Source: Fodinibacter sp038258215 (lineage in GTDB: Bacteria > Actinomycetota > Actinomycetes > Actinomycetales > Dermatophilaceae). From it: a stretch of DNA of 64,000 nucleotides. The DNA lies in NCBI GenBank assembly GCA_038258215.1, contig JBBSQC010000005.1:62001-126000 (forward strand), given 5' to 3'. Numbering within the stretch: the first letter of the stretch is position 1; each line of letters starts with the position of its first letter. Positions 27,210-35,288 of this stretch are shown here, piece by piece. Below the pieces are notes generated by a model, which was not told the origin of the DNA, did no database searches, and worked only from the letters and a program-made list of their open reading frames with translations. The position numbers were made by a program, and so were the translations under genes.

Positions 27210-28313
27210 GTGATGGGACGGGCAGCGCGGGCGCGCAGGATGGCCGCCACCGCGGCATACGGCGGGGGCGGGCTCGCAGCGGCCGGTGCGGCGCTCGGGG
27301 CCCTGGGGTGGGGCGTCATCCAGGGCGAGGCGGCGCTGGCCCGACGGGTGATCGGCATCCCCGGGGACGACTCCCCCGATGACAACCGCACCTACGGCGC
27401 CGGTCGCGGCGGGCCCTACGAGCTCATCGTCCTGGGCGACAGCTCGGCGGCCGGTCTCGGCGTCGAGCACGCCCACGAGACGGTGGGTGCGATCGTGGCC
27501 AACGGTGTCGCAGCGCTCACCGGGCGCCGCGTGCACCTCACCAACTGCTCCGTCGTCGGAGCGGAGTCCAGCGACCTGGACCGTCAGCTCGCGACCGCCC
27601 TGGAGGACGTCCTGCGTCCCGACGTCGTGCTCATCATGGTCGGGGCGAACGACGTCACCCACCGCATCGAGCGCACCGCCGCCGTGCATCACCTCGAGCA
27701 GACGGTCCGACGGATCCGGGCCCTCGGGGCCGAGGTCGTCGTGGGCACCTGTCCCGACCTCGGCACAATCCAACCGATCCAGCAGCCCCTACGGATGCTG
27801 ATGCGGCGGTGGTCGCGGGACCTCGCCGCGGCCCAGACCATCGCCGTCGTCGAGGCCGGCGGGCGCACCGTGTCACTGGGCGACCTCATCGGGCCTGAGT
27901 TCGCCGCCTCACCGGGCGAGATGTTCAGCAAGGACCGCTTCCACCCCTCCGCGGCCGGGTACGCCCGGGCGGCCGCCGCGCTGCTCCCGAGTGTCTGTGC
28001 GGCGCTGGGCCTCTGGGGCCTCGACACCGTGGACCGACCACCCGAACCGCGTCGGGGCGAAGGGGTGGGGCCGGTCGCGGTCGCCGCCGGCCAGGCCGTC
28101 AAGGAGCCCGGCACCGAGGTCGCGCCGACTCAGATCGCGGGCCAGTCCCGCGGTCCGCGGGGCAGGTGGGCGGTGCTCCTCAGGCGCCGACCCGACACGC
28201 TGACGGATCACGCAGCACCCGATCCCACCGGGGAGGGCTCCGGGCGCTGGGAGGTGCCGGCCGAACACCTCGGTGGCGACCAGGCGCCCCAGCCGTCAGG
28301 CAGCGCGGTCTAG
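27210..28313 (+). CDS. SGNH/GDSL-family esterase, membrane-anchored or secreted
   Basis: Protein of 367 residues with a basic N-terminus and a hydrophobic segment (about residues 13-37), then an SGNH hydrolase domain: LIVLGDSSAAGLG with Ser78 as nucleophile, the GANDVTHR block with the oxyanion Asn, and DRFHPSAAGYARAA with the catalytic Asp and His. The tail (about 285-367) is Pro/Gly-rich and basic, and not conserved. A GTG/ATG pair at 27210/27213 gives the start. M. tuberculosis Rv1075c is the likely syntenic homologue, an exported esterase. The stop codon shares bases with the ridA stop on the other strand (CTAG). Confidence 0.85.
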   Translation: MMGRAARARRMAATAAYGGGGLAAAGAALGALGWGVIQGEAALARRVIGIPGDDSPDDNRTYGAGRGGPYELIVLGDSSAAGLGVEHAHETVGAIVANGVAALTGRRVHLTNCSVVGAESSDLDRQLATALEDVLRPDVVLIMVGANDVTHRIERTAAVHHLEQTVRRIRALGAEVVVGTCPDLGTIQPIQQPLRMLMRRWSRDLAAAQTIAVVEAGGRTVSLGDLIGPEFAASPGEMFSKDRFHPSAAGYARAAAALLPSVCAALGLWGLDTVDRPPEPRRGEGVGPVAVAAGQAVKEPGTEVAPTQIAGQSRGPRGRWAVLLRRRPDTLTDHAAPDPTGEGSGRWEVPAEHLGGDQAPQPSGSAV

Positions 28314-28705
28314 GAGTCCTCGGCGAGGATCGCGTCGAGCTCGACCTCGACCTTCCAGCGAACGTCGACCAGCCCGGCGACGAGCACCATCGTGCTCGCC
28401 GGGCGGATGTCACCGAACGTCTCGCCGTGCACGGTCGACACCGCGTCGACCACCTCGGCATCGACGATGAAGTGCCGCGTACGGATGACGTCCTCGGGCC
28501 GTCCACCCAGCTCCGCGAGCGCGGCGAGCGCAATCTCCCAGCAGCGACGGGCCTGCACACCGGCATCGGTGCTGACGTGGCCGTCACTATTGACCGGGGC
28601 CGTGCCGGCGACGGCGACGTGCTGCCCGACGCGCACGGCGCGGCTGAAACCGACGCTTCCCTCGTACGGCGATCCCGACGAGGCCCGGCTGCGTGTGGTG
28701 TCCAT
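28310..28705 (-). CDS. RidA family (imine/enamine deaminase) protein
   Basis: The 131-residue protein has the RidA fold: GFSRAVRVGQHVAVAGTAPV near the start, DVIRTRHFIVDAEVVDAV and RPASTMVLVAGLVDVRWKVEVELDAI, including the Arg that binds the carboxylate of the substrate. RidA proteins hydrolyse reactive enamines and imines released by PLP enzymes. ATG at 28705 starts the conserved region; a huge open frame upstream runs antisense through the thiolase and is rejected. It converges with the SGNH gene and is divergent from thiolase. Confidence 0.85.
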   Translation of the reverse strand: MDTTRSRASSGSPYEGSVGFSRAVRVGQHVAVAGTAPVNSDGHVSTDAGVQARRCWEIALAALAELGGRPEDVIRTRHFIVDAEVVDAVSTVHGETFGDIRPASTMVLVAGLVDVRWKVEVELDAILAEDS

Positions 28706-28836
28706 GCCCTCATCATGGCCGGGCGCGGCACAGGGTGGAAGACCCTCCATGCTCCCGCGACGGCGCGCCGACCTCCCCGAGAGACCAAGACCACACACCG
28801 ATCCGGACGGGCCCGGCATACCCTTGGGACGGGCGC

Positions 28837-28850
28837 TGAGCGACCGCTCA
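28837..28850. promoter_or_regulatory. palindromic operator upstream of the thiolase gene
   Basis: TGAGCGACCGCTCA is a perfect 6+2+6 palindrome 62 bases before the thiolase ATG in the gap divergent from ridA. TGAGCGnnCGCTCA is the form of many TetR-family operators of actinobacterial fatty-acid degradation genes. The symmetry is seen; the regulator is inferred. Confidence 0.5.
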
Positions 28851-28912
28851 CCCACTCGGGCGACGAGCCGCCCCGCCGCAACCGCACCCGACCGAATCAT
28901 CGAGGAGCCAGC

Positions 28913-30136
28913 ATGTGCGAGGCCGTCATCGTCGCCACCACCCGCACGCCCGTCGGCCGCGCGTTCAAGGGCTCCCTGAAGGACATCCGCCCGGACGACC
29001 TCTCCGTGCAGGTCGTCGCGAACCTGTTGGAGCAGCTGCCCGGCCTCGACCCGGCCACGATCGACGACCTCTACTGGGGGTGCGCCGAGCCCAGCGGCAG
29101 GCAGGGGTCCAACATGGCGCGGGTCATCGCCGTGCTGGCCGGGCTCGACGGGCTGCCGGCGGCGACCATCAACCGCTTCTGTGCCAGCTCGACACAGACC
29201 ATGCGGATGGCCTTCCACGCCATCAAGGCCGGCGAGGGCGACGCCTTCCTGGCCGGGGGTGTCGAGTGCGTCTCCCAGTACGCGAGCTTCGCGGGCGCGG
29301 GCGGCACCGACGCCGACACCCAGAACCCGCTCTTCGGCGACTCGCAGGCGCGCATGGTCGAGATGGCCCGCACCAACGCCACCTGGACCGACCCGCGCGA
29401 GAGCGGCTCGCTGCCCGACGTCTACCTCGCGATGGGTCAGACCGCCGAGAACGTCGCCACCTCGCGCGGCATCTCGCGCCAGCGCCAGGACGAGTGGGGC
29501 GTCACGAGCCAGAACCGGGCCGAGAAGGCCATCGCCGACGGGTTCTTCGCGCGCGAGATCCTCCCGGTGACCGTGCCCGACGGCACAGTGGTCTCCACCG
29601 ACGACGGCCCACGCCCGGGTGTGACCCTCGAGGCGGTCCAGGGGCTGAGGACGGTGTTCCGCGAGGACGGCACCGTCACCGCCGGCAACTGCTGCCCGCT
29701 CAACGACGGCGCGTCCGGCGTGGTCATCATGAGCGACACCCGCGCCGCCGAGCTCGGACTCACCCCCCTGGCACGCATCGTCTCCACCGGCGTCTCGGGC
29801 CTCTCTCCCGAGATCATGGGCCTCGGCCCGGTCGAGGCCTCGCGCCAGGCGCTTGCCCGCGCCGGGATGACGATCGGCGACATGGACCTCTACGAGATCA
29901 ACGAGGCGTTCGCGGCGCAGGTGCTGCCCAGCGCCGACGACCTCGGCATGGACCTCGACAGGCTCAACGTGCACGGCGGGGCGATCGCGCTGGGCCACCC
30001 CTTCGGATCCACCGGCACCCGGATCATGACGACCCTGCTCAACGGCCTGGAGGCCCGCGACGGGCAGTTCGGCCTCGAGACGATGTGCGTCGGCGGCGGC
30101 CAGGGCATGGCGATCGTCGTCGAACGCCTGCGGTGA
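28913..30136 (+). CDS. fadA: acetyl-CoA C-acyltransferase (thiolase II family)
   Basis: Thiolase of 407 residues. The nucleophilic Cys90 lies in INRFCASSTQTM, GGAIALGHPFGSTGTR holds the conserved His, and MCVGGGQGMAIV holds the second active-site Cys. The family spans degradative (beta-oxidation) and synthetic thiolases; the neighbouring fadH gene and a fatty-acid-type operator favour degradation. In M. tuberculosis, fadA3 (Rv1074c) is in this position next to Rv1075c. ATG at 28913 has GAGGAG six bases upstream. Transcription ends at the hairpin after 30155. Confidence 0.92.
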   Translation: MCEAVIVATTRTPVGRAFKGSLKDIRPDDLSVQVVANLLEQLPGLDPATIDDLYWGCAEPSGRQGSNMARVIAVLAGLDGLPAATINRFCASSTQTMRMAFHAIKAGEGDAFLAGGVECVSQYASFAGAGGTDADTQNPLFGDSQARMVEMARTNATWTDPRESGSLPDVYLAMGQTAENVATSRGISRQRQDEWGVTSQNRAEKAIADGFFAREILPVTVPDGTVVSTDDGPRPGVTLEAVQGLRTVFREDGTVTAGNCCPLNDGASGVVIMSDTRAAELGLTPLARIVSTGVSGLSPEIMGLGPVEASRQALARAGMTIGDMDLYEINEAFAAQVLPSADDLGMDLDRLNVHGGAIALGHPFGSTGTRIMTTLLNGLEARDGQFGLETMCVGGGQGMAIVVERLR

Positions 30137-30154
30137 CCCTCCCTCTCCGGCCGT

Positions 30155-30194
30155 GAGTGCGGAAGTGGTCGCCCAGACAGCCACTTCCGCACTC
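30155..30194. terminator. bidirectional hairpin terminator between thiolase and a convergent operon
   Basis: Perfect 14-base inverted repeat (GAGTGCGGAAGTGG, 30155-30168; CCACTTCCGCACTC, 30181-30194) with a 12-base loop. It lies between two convergent stop codons (30136 and 30212), so it can stop transcription both ways. Confidence 0.85.
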
Positions 30195-30211
30195 GAGGCC
30201 AGAGGGTGAGG

Positions 30212-30556
30212 TCAGCCGAGCTCTCGGCGCAGGTCAGTGAGGAGCCTCGGTATGCCGTGGCCGCGGCCGGCCGCGTAGGCGTCCCAGACCAGCACGGCGA
30301 GCTGGTCGAGCACGACGGCCGGGCCCAGGTCCGCCACCGGCGAGGCCGCATCCGGCGCCGAGCGAGGGGCGAGGTCCGCGAGCGCGTCCCGCAGCAGCGG
30401 CATCCGCTCCTCGGCGCGACCCAGCGGGAGCTCCCCCCAGCGGCGCGCCAGCCGGTCGAGCTCGACGCGGGCCCGCGGGTCGAGCACGTCCGGTGACGAC
30501 GCCGCCGGGGCAGGCGGGCCTGCCCCGGCGGGGTCGTGCGTGTCGCCCTCGGTCAC
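30212..30556 (-). CDS. hypothetical protein coupled to the Bax-inhibitor gene
   Basis: I do not recognise this 114-residue protein. It has a Pro/Ala-rich N-terminal 25 residues, then a helical, soluble-looking domain (ARVELDRLARRWGELPLGRA; VVLDQLAVLVWDAYAAGRG). GTG at 30556 forms a GTGA overlap with the stop of the upstream Bax-inhibitor gene, so it is coupled to it. It has no signal peptide or transmembrane segment. A longer open frame upstream overlaps the Bax gene and is a shadow. Confidence 0.7.
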   Translation of the reverse strand: MTEGDTHDPAGAGPPAPAASSPDVLDPRARVELDRLARRWGELPLGRAEERMPLLRDALADLAPRSAPDAASPVADLGPAVVLDQLAVLVWDAYAAGRGHGIPRLLTDLRRELG

Positions 30557-31404
30557 TCGCGGAGGCGGGCGAACAGGCGGAGGAACTCGATGTAGAGCCA
30601 CACCAGGGTGACGATGAGCCCGTGGGCCAGCAGCCAGGAGTAGGGCCGCGGCGCACCCATCGCGATGGCCCGCTCGATGGAGTCGAAGTCCAGCGCCAGG
30701 GTGAAAGACGCCAGACCGACGGCGAAGAGGGAGATCCCGATGCCGATCGCGCCGGACCCACCGAAGCCGAAGGCCGTGTTGGTGACCATCGCGAAGATGA
30801 AGTTGACGACCGCGAAGATCGCGTAGCCGAAGATCATCATCGTCATGATCCGGCGGAACTTCGGGGTGACCTTGATCAGGCCGAACTTGTAGGCGAGGAA
30901 CATACCGGTGAAGGTCGAGAGCGTCGCGAGGACCGCCTGACCCACGATTCCGGGGTACCTCAGGTTGAAGTACTGGCTGACGGCCCCCATGAAGAGGCCC
31001 TCGACCACGGCGTAGACCAGGATCAGCGGCACGCTGAGCGTCTTCTTGAAGGCGATCACGAGACCGAGCACAAGCGTGCCGATCATGCCGCCCATCCACA
31101 GCGCGATGCCCAGGCCGGGGTTGGTGTCGGCGACGAACCAGCCGACGATGCCGGTCACCAGCACGATCGCGAACAGGGAGAGCGTCTTCATGACGACGTC
31201 GTCCATCGTGACCCGGTCGGTCTGCACGGGGCCGGCGGACGGCTGGCTGTACAGGTCCTGCAGCTGCTGGGCGCTCATGCCTGCGGTGGAGGCCTGTGCG
31301 GCGCTCGTCATGTTCATCTGCTGGCCGCCCGGGCCGCCGAACCCGGCGTAGCCGCCCTGTGCGTCCTTCTCGATCCGGTTGAATGCCGGGTTGCTGTTGG
31401 CCAT
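30553..31404 (-). CDS. Bax inhibitor-1/YccA-like membrane protein
   Basis: The 283-residue protein has a soluble, Gly/Gln-rich N-terminus of about 70 residues and seven hydrophobic segments from about residue 72 to the C-terminus. The family shape is visible: FKKTLSVPLILVYAVVEGLF, SFTLALDFDSIERAI and GAPRPYSWLLAHGLIVTLVWLY, with the acidic D-x-D pair in LALDFDSIE that forms the pore gate of TMBIM/YccA proteins. Bacterial members act as pH-sensitive calcium leak channels or FtsH-associated proteins. GGAGGAACG ATG gives a strong ribosome site. A tRNA gene lies about 100 bases upstream. Confidence 0.88.
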   Translation of the reverse strand: MANSNPAFNRIEKDAQGGYAGFGGPGGQQMNMTSAAQASTAGMSAQQLQDLYSQPSAGPVQTDRVTMDDVVMKTLSLFAIVLVTGIVGWFVADTNPGLGIALWMGGMIGTLVLGLVIAFKKTLSVPLILVYAVVEGLFMGAVSQYFNLRYPGIVGQAVLATLSTFTGMFLAYKFGLIKVTPKFRRIMTMMIFGYAIFAVVNFIFAMVTNTAFGFGGSGAIGIGISLFAVGLASFTLALDFDSIERAIAMGAPRPYSWLLAHGLIVTLVWLYIEFLRLFARLRE

Positions 31405-31501
31405 CGTTCCTCCAGATGGTCATGGGCGGTGGCGGTCACCGCAACTGTCACAAGAGTAGACGTGTGGGCGGTGCGCCGTGTTCCCGCCACGGCGGTGCTC
31501 G

Positions 31502-31576
31502 TGCCCCCGACGGGGGTCGAACCCGCACCTGTGGCGATTTTAAGTCGCCTGCCTCTGCCAGTTGGGCCACGGGGGC
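31502..31576 (-). tRNA. tRNA with anticodon UAA (nominal Leu), class I shape
   Basis: A complete 75-base cloverleaf: 7-bp acceptor (GCCCCCG with CGGGGGC), 3-bp D stem, anticodon stem GGCGA/TCGCC with loop CTTAAAA (anticodon TAA at 31540-31542), 6-base variable loop, T stem GCGGG/CCCGT with loop TTCGACC, and discriminator A73. CCA is not encoded. The anticodon reads UUA, a leucine codon, but leucine tRNAs normally have a long variable arm (class II) and this one is class I. Identity is therefore uncertain; a charging other than Leu is possible. Confidence 0.85.
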
Positions 31577-31615
31577 GCAGCCACTGTATGCCGTGGCCGC
31601 GCCCCCTGACCGTCC

Positions 31616-32707
31616 TCACCCCCCGGAGCCGGTCGGTGTCGGCGTGGGCGAAGGAGTCGCGGGGGTCGCCGTCGGTGACGCCCCGGGAGTCGCCGTCGGT
31701 GACACCTCAGGGATCGCGGTCGGTGACACACCGGGAGTCGCGGTCGCCGTGCCGTTCGCGGCACCCGAGGGCCCGGCATCGGACGACGTGGTCCCGGGGA
31801 CCACCGGCAGCGGTGGGAGCCGCAATGGGGGGGTCCAGCCGTACCCGGCATCCCCCCAGGGGTCCACGTCCCCGACCGCGAGCGGGAAGACGTCGGTGGC
31901 GACGTCCGGCGTGCCGTCCGGGCGCACCGGCACGGCCTCGTCACCGAGCGTGGTCGGGTCGATGGACAGGCCCTGCCCGTCCTGGTCGTAGATACGCGCC
32001 CCGTCGACCTGGTTGCCGTTCGCGTCGTAGACATAGAGGTTCTGGACCTGGTTGCCGTCGAGCGAGAGACCTGGCGGGGACCACGGCTGTTGGTACGCCT
32101 CGTCATAGCTCGTCGCTGAGGACAGCGCGACGACGACCGCCACGCAGGCGATGAGCGTTGCGACCACGTTCCCGAGAGCAACCAGCGACCGCACCCATCG
32201 AGGAACGCCCAACCGCGTCATTCGACGCCCCAACCAGAACGAGCCGGCGGCTCCCAACGCCGCCATGACCCCGATGGTGCGCGGGATGGTGCCGAAGAAC
32301 ATCCCGACGAACCAGCCCGCGACGACACCGCGCGCGATCCACCACGTCGGCCGCAGCTCTCGCAGCCACGGGAACCGCAGGACCAACGAATCCCCCACTC
32401 CTGAGACCGAGTCGCTCAGCTCGGTCATTCCTCGACGGCGCGGCGTCGCGCCGGTGGGTGCCGCGCGCGGAGGGAGGCCGGCCGCGGACCTCAGCTCCGC
32501 GGCATACGCCTCCGGTTGGCCCAGGAGGTCGCCCAGCCGGCCCCCGGACTCCGCGACCCGCTCGCCGAGGTCGGCCTCCATCCCCACCGTGAGGTCCTCG
32601 ACGTCCTCCGCCGGGAGATCGCCGAGCCACGCGCGCACCGCGGTGATGTAGGCGTGCACGTCCTGAGCCTCCGGGGGGCTCCCCATGACCTGCGTGGTGT
32701 CGCTCAT
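31616..32707 (-). CDS. PadR-linked membrane protein with two-pass core and Pro/Thr-rich tail
   Basis: The 363-residue protein starts with a short helical domain (HAYITAVRAWLGDLPAEDVEDL, to about residue 70), like the DUF1700/permease-associated region often encoded after PadR regulators. A hydrophobic part with about three membrane segments follows (near 120-205). The C-terminal 150 residues are extracytoplasmic: repeats such as YDANGNQVDGARIYDQDGQG, then a Pro/Thr/Ser-rich tail with degenerate repeats (SPTATPG, VSPTAIPE). The ATG overlaps the padR stop by 4 bases. Function unknown; it is likely regulated by the adjacent PadR. Confidence 0.78.
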   Translation of the reverse strand: MSDTTQVMGSPPEAQDVHAYITAVRAWLGDLPAEDVEDLTVGMEADLGERVAESGGRLGDLLGQPEAYAAELRSAAGLPPRAAPTGATPRRRGMTELSDSVSGVGDSLVLRFPWLRELRPTWWIARGVVAGWFVGMFFGTIPRTIGVMAALGAAGSFWLGRRMTRLGVPRWVRSLVALGNVVATLIACVAVVVALSSATSYDEAYQQPWSPPGLSLDGNQVQNLYVYDANGNQVDGARIYDQDGQGLSIDPTTLGDEAVPVRPDGTPDVATDVFPLAVGDVDPWGDAGYGWTPPLRLPPLPVVPGTTSSDAGPSGAANGTATATPGVSPTAIPEVSPTATPGASPTATPATPSPTPTPTGSGG

Positions 32708-33036
32708 GACCGCGCTCCTGCCTGCTCGAGCAGACCGTCCATCGTGGCGGCGAAGCCCGCCCACGTCTTGCCCTGGGTCTGCAGCGTGTGTCGTCCCTGG
32801 TCGTTGATGCCGTAGTACTTGCGGTGCGGCCCCTCGTCCGAGGGCACGACGTAGGTCGTCAGCGCCCCCGCCGAGTAGAGCCGGCGAAGCGTGCCGTAGA
32901 CCGAGGCGTCGCCCACCTCCTCCAGGCCAGCGGCACGCAACCGGCGCACGACGTCGTAGCCGTAGCCGTCCTCCCGGGCGACGACCGCGAGCACGGCGAG
33001 GTCGAGCACCCCCTTGACCAGCTGTGTGCCGTCCAC
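32704..33036 (-). CDS. PadR family transcriptional regulator
   Basis: The 110-residue protein is a minimal PadR winged helix: VKGVLDLAVLAVVAREDGYGYDVVRRL (about 6-32), SVYGTLRRLYSAGALTTYVVPSDEGPHRKYYG with the recognition helix and beta-wing, and a short dimerisation helix. Small PadR proteins of this kind bind near-palindromic operators and control adjacent membrane genes, often responding to a ligand that is not known. GTG at 33036 gives the usual MDGTQLVKG start; the ORF extends 8 codons upstream to 33060. It is coupled to the next gene by a 4-base overlap. Confidence 0.85.
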   Translation of the reverse strand: MDGTQLVKGVLDLAVLAVVAREDGYGYDVVRRLRAAGLEEVGDASVYGTLRRLYSAGALTTYVVPSDEGPHRKYYGINDQGRHTLQTQGKTWAGFAATMDGLLEQAGARS

Positions 33037-33070
33037 GACACCACCCCTTTCGCGAGGCACCCGGATGATG

Positions 33071-33083
33071 GTGCGACTCGCAC
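33071..33083. promoter_or_regulatory. 13-base inverted repeat upstream of padR
   Basis: GTGCGA and TCGCAC are perfect 6-base arms around one base, 35 bases before the padR start. It may be the PadR operator. The rest of the 248-base gap to ppx (33037-33284) shows nothing else I recognise. Confidence 0.4.
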
Positions 33084-33284
33084 ACTACTACGCACTGCGC
33101 GATACCGCGCACACCACGCCACCTCGTGTCGGGTCAGGCACGGCATCCGAAGGGAGAAGCCCCTTGGTGTCCCGGACCGGCTGAGGCGTGCATGCTCCGA
33201 GCCACCACCTTCACCTTCGCACCAGAAATGTGCTGGGGCGCTCCTGAAGGTTCCGGGATCGGGCGGGAAAGTTGAGGTGCGCGG

Positions 33285-34241
33285 TCAGGCCAGGGACAGG
33301 GCGATGCCGTCGAGGATGTCGTGCTCGCTCGTCACGACCACCGCGTCGGGCGACTGCTCCGCGACGTGGCCGAGCACCTCGTGCCACACAAGCGCTCCGG
33401 CGCCGATGACGTCGACCCGTCCCGGGTGCATGAACCCGAGCGACGCCCGCTCGGCCCGGCTCATGCCGAGCAGGTCGCGCGCGGCCGCGCGGTGCTGCCC
33501 CATGCTCAGTCGGGCCAGGTGGATCGCGGTGGGCTCGTAGGCCCGGAGCCCGAGCGCGTGGGCGGTCACCGTGGTGATCGACCCGGCCAGACCGACGACG
33601 GCCCGGATGCCCGAGAAGGAGACGACCGCGGCTGCCGCGTCGAGCGCGGTGCCGACGTCGCGCCGCACCGCGGACACCTCGGTGTGGCTCGGGGGGTCGG
33701 AGTGGAGGTGCCGCTCGGTCATCCGCACGCAGCCGACGTCCATCGACAGGCCTGCCTCGACCCCGGTCGTACCGCGCACCAGCTCCGTGGACCCTCCGCC
33801 GAGGTCGACCACGAGGTACGGGCCGGGAACCCCCAGGGCGGCCAGGTCACCGGTCGCCCCGGCGAACGAGAGCCGTGCTTCGACATCGCCCGCCACCACC
33901 TCCGGAGTGACGTCGAGGTCCCCGAACGCCGCCCGCACCCCGGCGACGAACTCGTCGGCGTTGCGGGCGTCGCGGGAGGCCGAGGTCGCGACGAAGCGCA
34001 CGGCCTCGGCCCCCAGGTCGCGGCACTGAGCGGCGTACGTCGCGGTGGCCGCGAGGGTTCGCTCCATCGCCTCGGGTGCGATGACGCCGGTGCGGTCGAT
34101 GCCCTGGCCGAGGCGCACGACCTCCATCCGCCTCACGACGTCGGTGAGTCGTCCCTCGGCACCGACGTCGGCCACGAGGAGCCGGATCGAGTTGGTGCCG
34201 CAGTCGACCGCCGCGACCCGGCGAGGCCCGCCCGCGATCAC
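33285..34241 (-). CDS. ppx: Ppx/GppA-family exopolyphosphatase
   Basis: The 318-residue protein is an ASKHA phosphatase with AAVDCGTNSIRLLVADV at the start (phosphate-1) and VVDLGGGSTELV (phosphate-2, near 146-157); VGLAGSITTVTAHALG is the adenosine-site motif. It belongs to the shorter, Rv1026/Ppx2-like group without the C-terminal HD domain, which in mycobacteria acts on short polyphosphate or regulates (p)ppGpp. GTG at 34241 forms a GTGA overlap with the DUF501 stop; the ORF extends 11 codons upstream, within the DUF501 gene. Gene order DUF501-ppx matches Rv1025-Rv1026. Confidence 0.88.
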   Translation of the reverse strand: MIAGGPRRVAAVDCGTNSIRLLVADVGAEGRLTDVVRRMEVVRLGQGIDRTGVIAPEAMERTLAATATYAAQCRDLGAEAVRFVATSASRDARNADEFVAGVRAAFGDLDVTPEVVAGDVEARLSFAGATGDLAALGVPGPYLVVDLGGGSTELVRGTTGVEAGLSMDVGCVRMTERHLHSDPPSHTEVSAVRRDVGTALDAAAAVVSFSGIRAVVGLAGSITTVTAHALGLRAYEPTAIHLARLSMGQHRAAARDLLGMSRAERASLGFMHPGRVDVIGAGALVWHEVLGHVAEQSPDAVVVTSEHDILDGIALSLA

Positions 34242-34753
34242 GAGGGGACCTCCGAGCACGGATGCCGCTCCCACCAGGGGTCCAGCATGTCCAGCGCCTC
34301 GTCACCGAGCGGGTTGACGCCCGGGCCGGCCGCGAGGGAGTGGGCGACCAGCACGTGCAGGCACTTCACCCTCGTGGGCATGCCACCGGCCGAGACGCCC
34401 GCGATCTCGGAGACCTCACCGAGCAGGGACCGGCGCTCGAGGTAGTCGGTGTGCGCCGCGGCATACCGCTCCCGCAGGGCGTCGTCGGACTCGAGTCGCT
34501 CGCTCATCTCCCGCATCACCCCGAGGCTCTCCAGCGTGGACAGCGCGCCGGTGAGGCGGGGGCAGGTGGCGTAGTAGGACGTGGGGAACGGTGTGCCGTC
34601 GGGCAGTCGGGGCAGCGTGCGCACCACGTCGGGCTCGCCGCACGGGCAGCGGTGGCCGACCTCGGCGACCCCCCGCACAATCCGTCCGAGCTGGCGCGAG
34701 ACGGCCGCGAGGTCCACCTCCCGCACGGGAGGCAGACTGGCGCGGTCGGTCAC
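34238..34753 (-). CDS. DUF501 family protein
   Basis: The 171-residue protein matches DUF501, found next to divIC and eno in actinobacteria: VSRQLGRIVRGVAEVGHRCPCGEPDVV near the start, PFPTSYYATCPRLTGALSTLE, and the C-terminal GGMPTRVKCLHVLVAHSLAAGPG. The Cys-x-Cys and two later cysteines, with a conserved His, could bind a metal. Function is unknown. Start and stop both overlap neighbours by 4 bases, so the divIC-DUF501-ppx set is a coupled operon. The open frame upstream of 34753 overlaps divIC and is a shadow. Confidence 0.87.
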   Translation of the reverse strand: MTDRASLPPVREVDLAAVSRQLGRIVRGVAEVGHRCPCGEPDVVRTLPRLPDGTPFPTSYYATCPRLTGALSTLESLGVMREMSERLESDDALRERYAAAHTDYLERRSLLGEVSEIAGVSAGGMPTRVKCLHVLVAHSLAAGPGVNPLGDEALDMLDPWWERHPCSEVPS

Positions 34754-35280
34754 CGGCGAGCGCCCGGGGCGTCGGCGGCCCGGGCCGACTCCCACACGGT
34801 GGTGAACCAGGGAAGCGTCGATTCCGGGTCGGCCGGGTCGGCGAGGCCGTCGACGTGGCCCTCGGAGGGCTCGGCGTCCAGCACGGTGTAGGACTTCTCG
34901 CCGGGCTTGACGAACTTCAGCCGCTGGCGCGCCTGCTGCTCGACGTACACCGGGTCGCGCCATCGCTCCTGCTCCGCCTCGAGCGAGGCCACGTCGCGCT
35001 CCTGGGAGGTGACCGTGTCGCGCAGGGCTGCGATGTCGCCGCGCTGGCCCACCCACGCCGCGACGGTCGAGCCGAGCAGCACGGTGAGGAAGGCGAGCAC
35101 GGCGAGGAGCGTGACGGCCCGGCGTGACCGCCGCGCCCGCGTGGCCCCGCTGATCCGTCCGCGCCAGCCGGGCGGGGGCGGTGGGGGCTTGGGGGTCGCG
35201 GCCTTGGCCGACCGCGGCCGCGACGCGGTGGAGCGACGCGGAGGCCGCGACGCTGGTCCGCGGGACGGTCCGGAGGCCAT
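34750..35280 (-). CDS. FtsB/DivIC-like septum formation initiator
   Basis: The 176-residue protein has a basic Pro-rich cytoplasmic tail (1-52), one transmembrane helix (about 55-75), an extracytoplasmic coiled coil (GDIAALRDTVTSQERDVASLEAEQ), and the hallmark RWRDPVYVEQQARQRLKFVKPGE found in FtsB/DivIC. It belongs to the divisome complex with FtsQ and FtsL. The acidic C-terminal part (about 135-176) is less conserved. It lies 8 bases after eno and is the homologue of Rv1024. Confidence 0.88.
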   Translation of the reverse strand: MASGPSRGPASRPPRRSTASRPRSAKAATPKPPPPPPGWRGRISGATRARRSRRAVTLLAVLAFLTVLLGSTVAAWVGQRGDIAALRDTVTSQERDVASLEAEQERWRDPVYVEQQARQRLKFVKPGEKSYTVLDAEPSEGHVDGLADPADPESTLPWFTTVWESARAADAPGARR

Positions 35281-35288
35281 CGAGGAGA

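Noticed and set aside
30155..30194. A CRISPR repeat or small RNA in the thiolase downstream gap
   Set aside because: It is a single perfect hairpin between convergent stops, best explained as a terminator.
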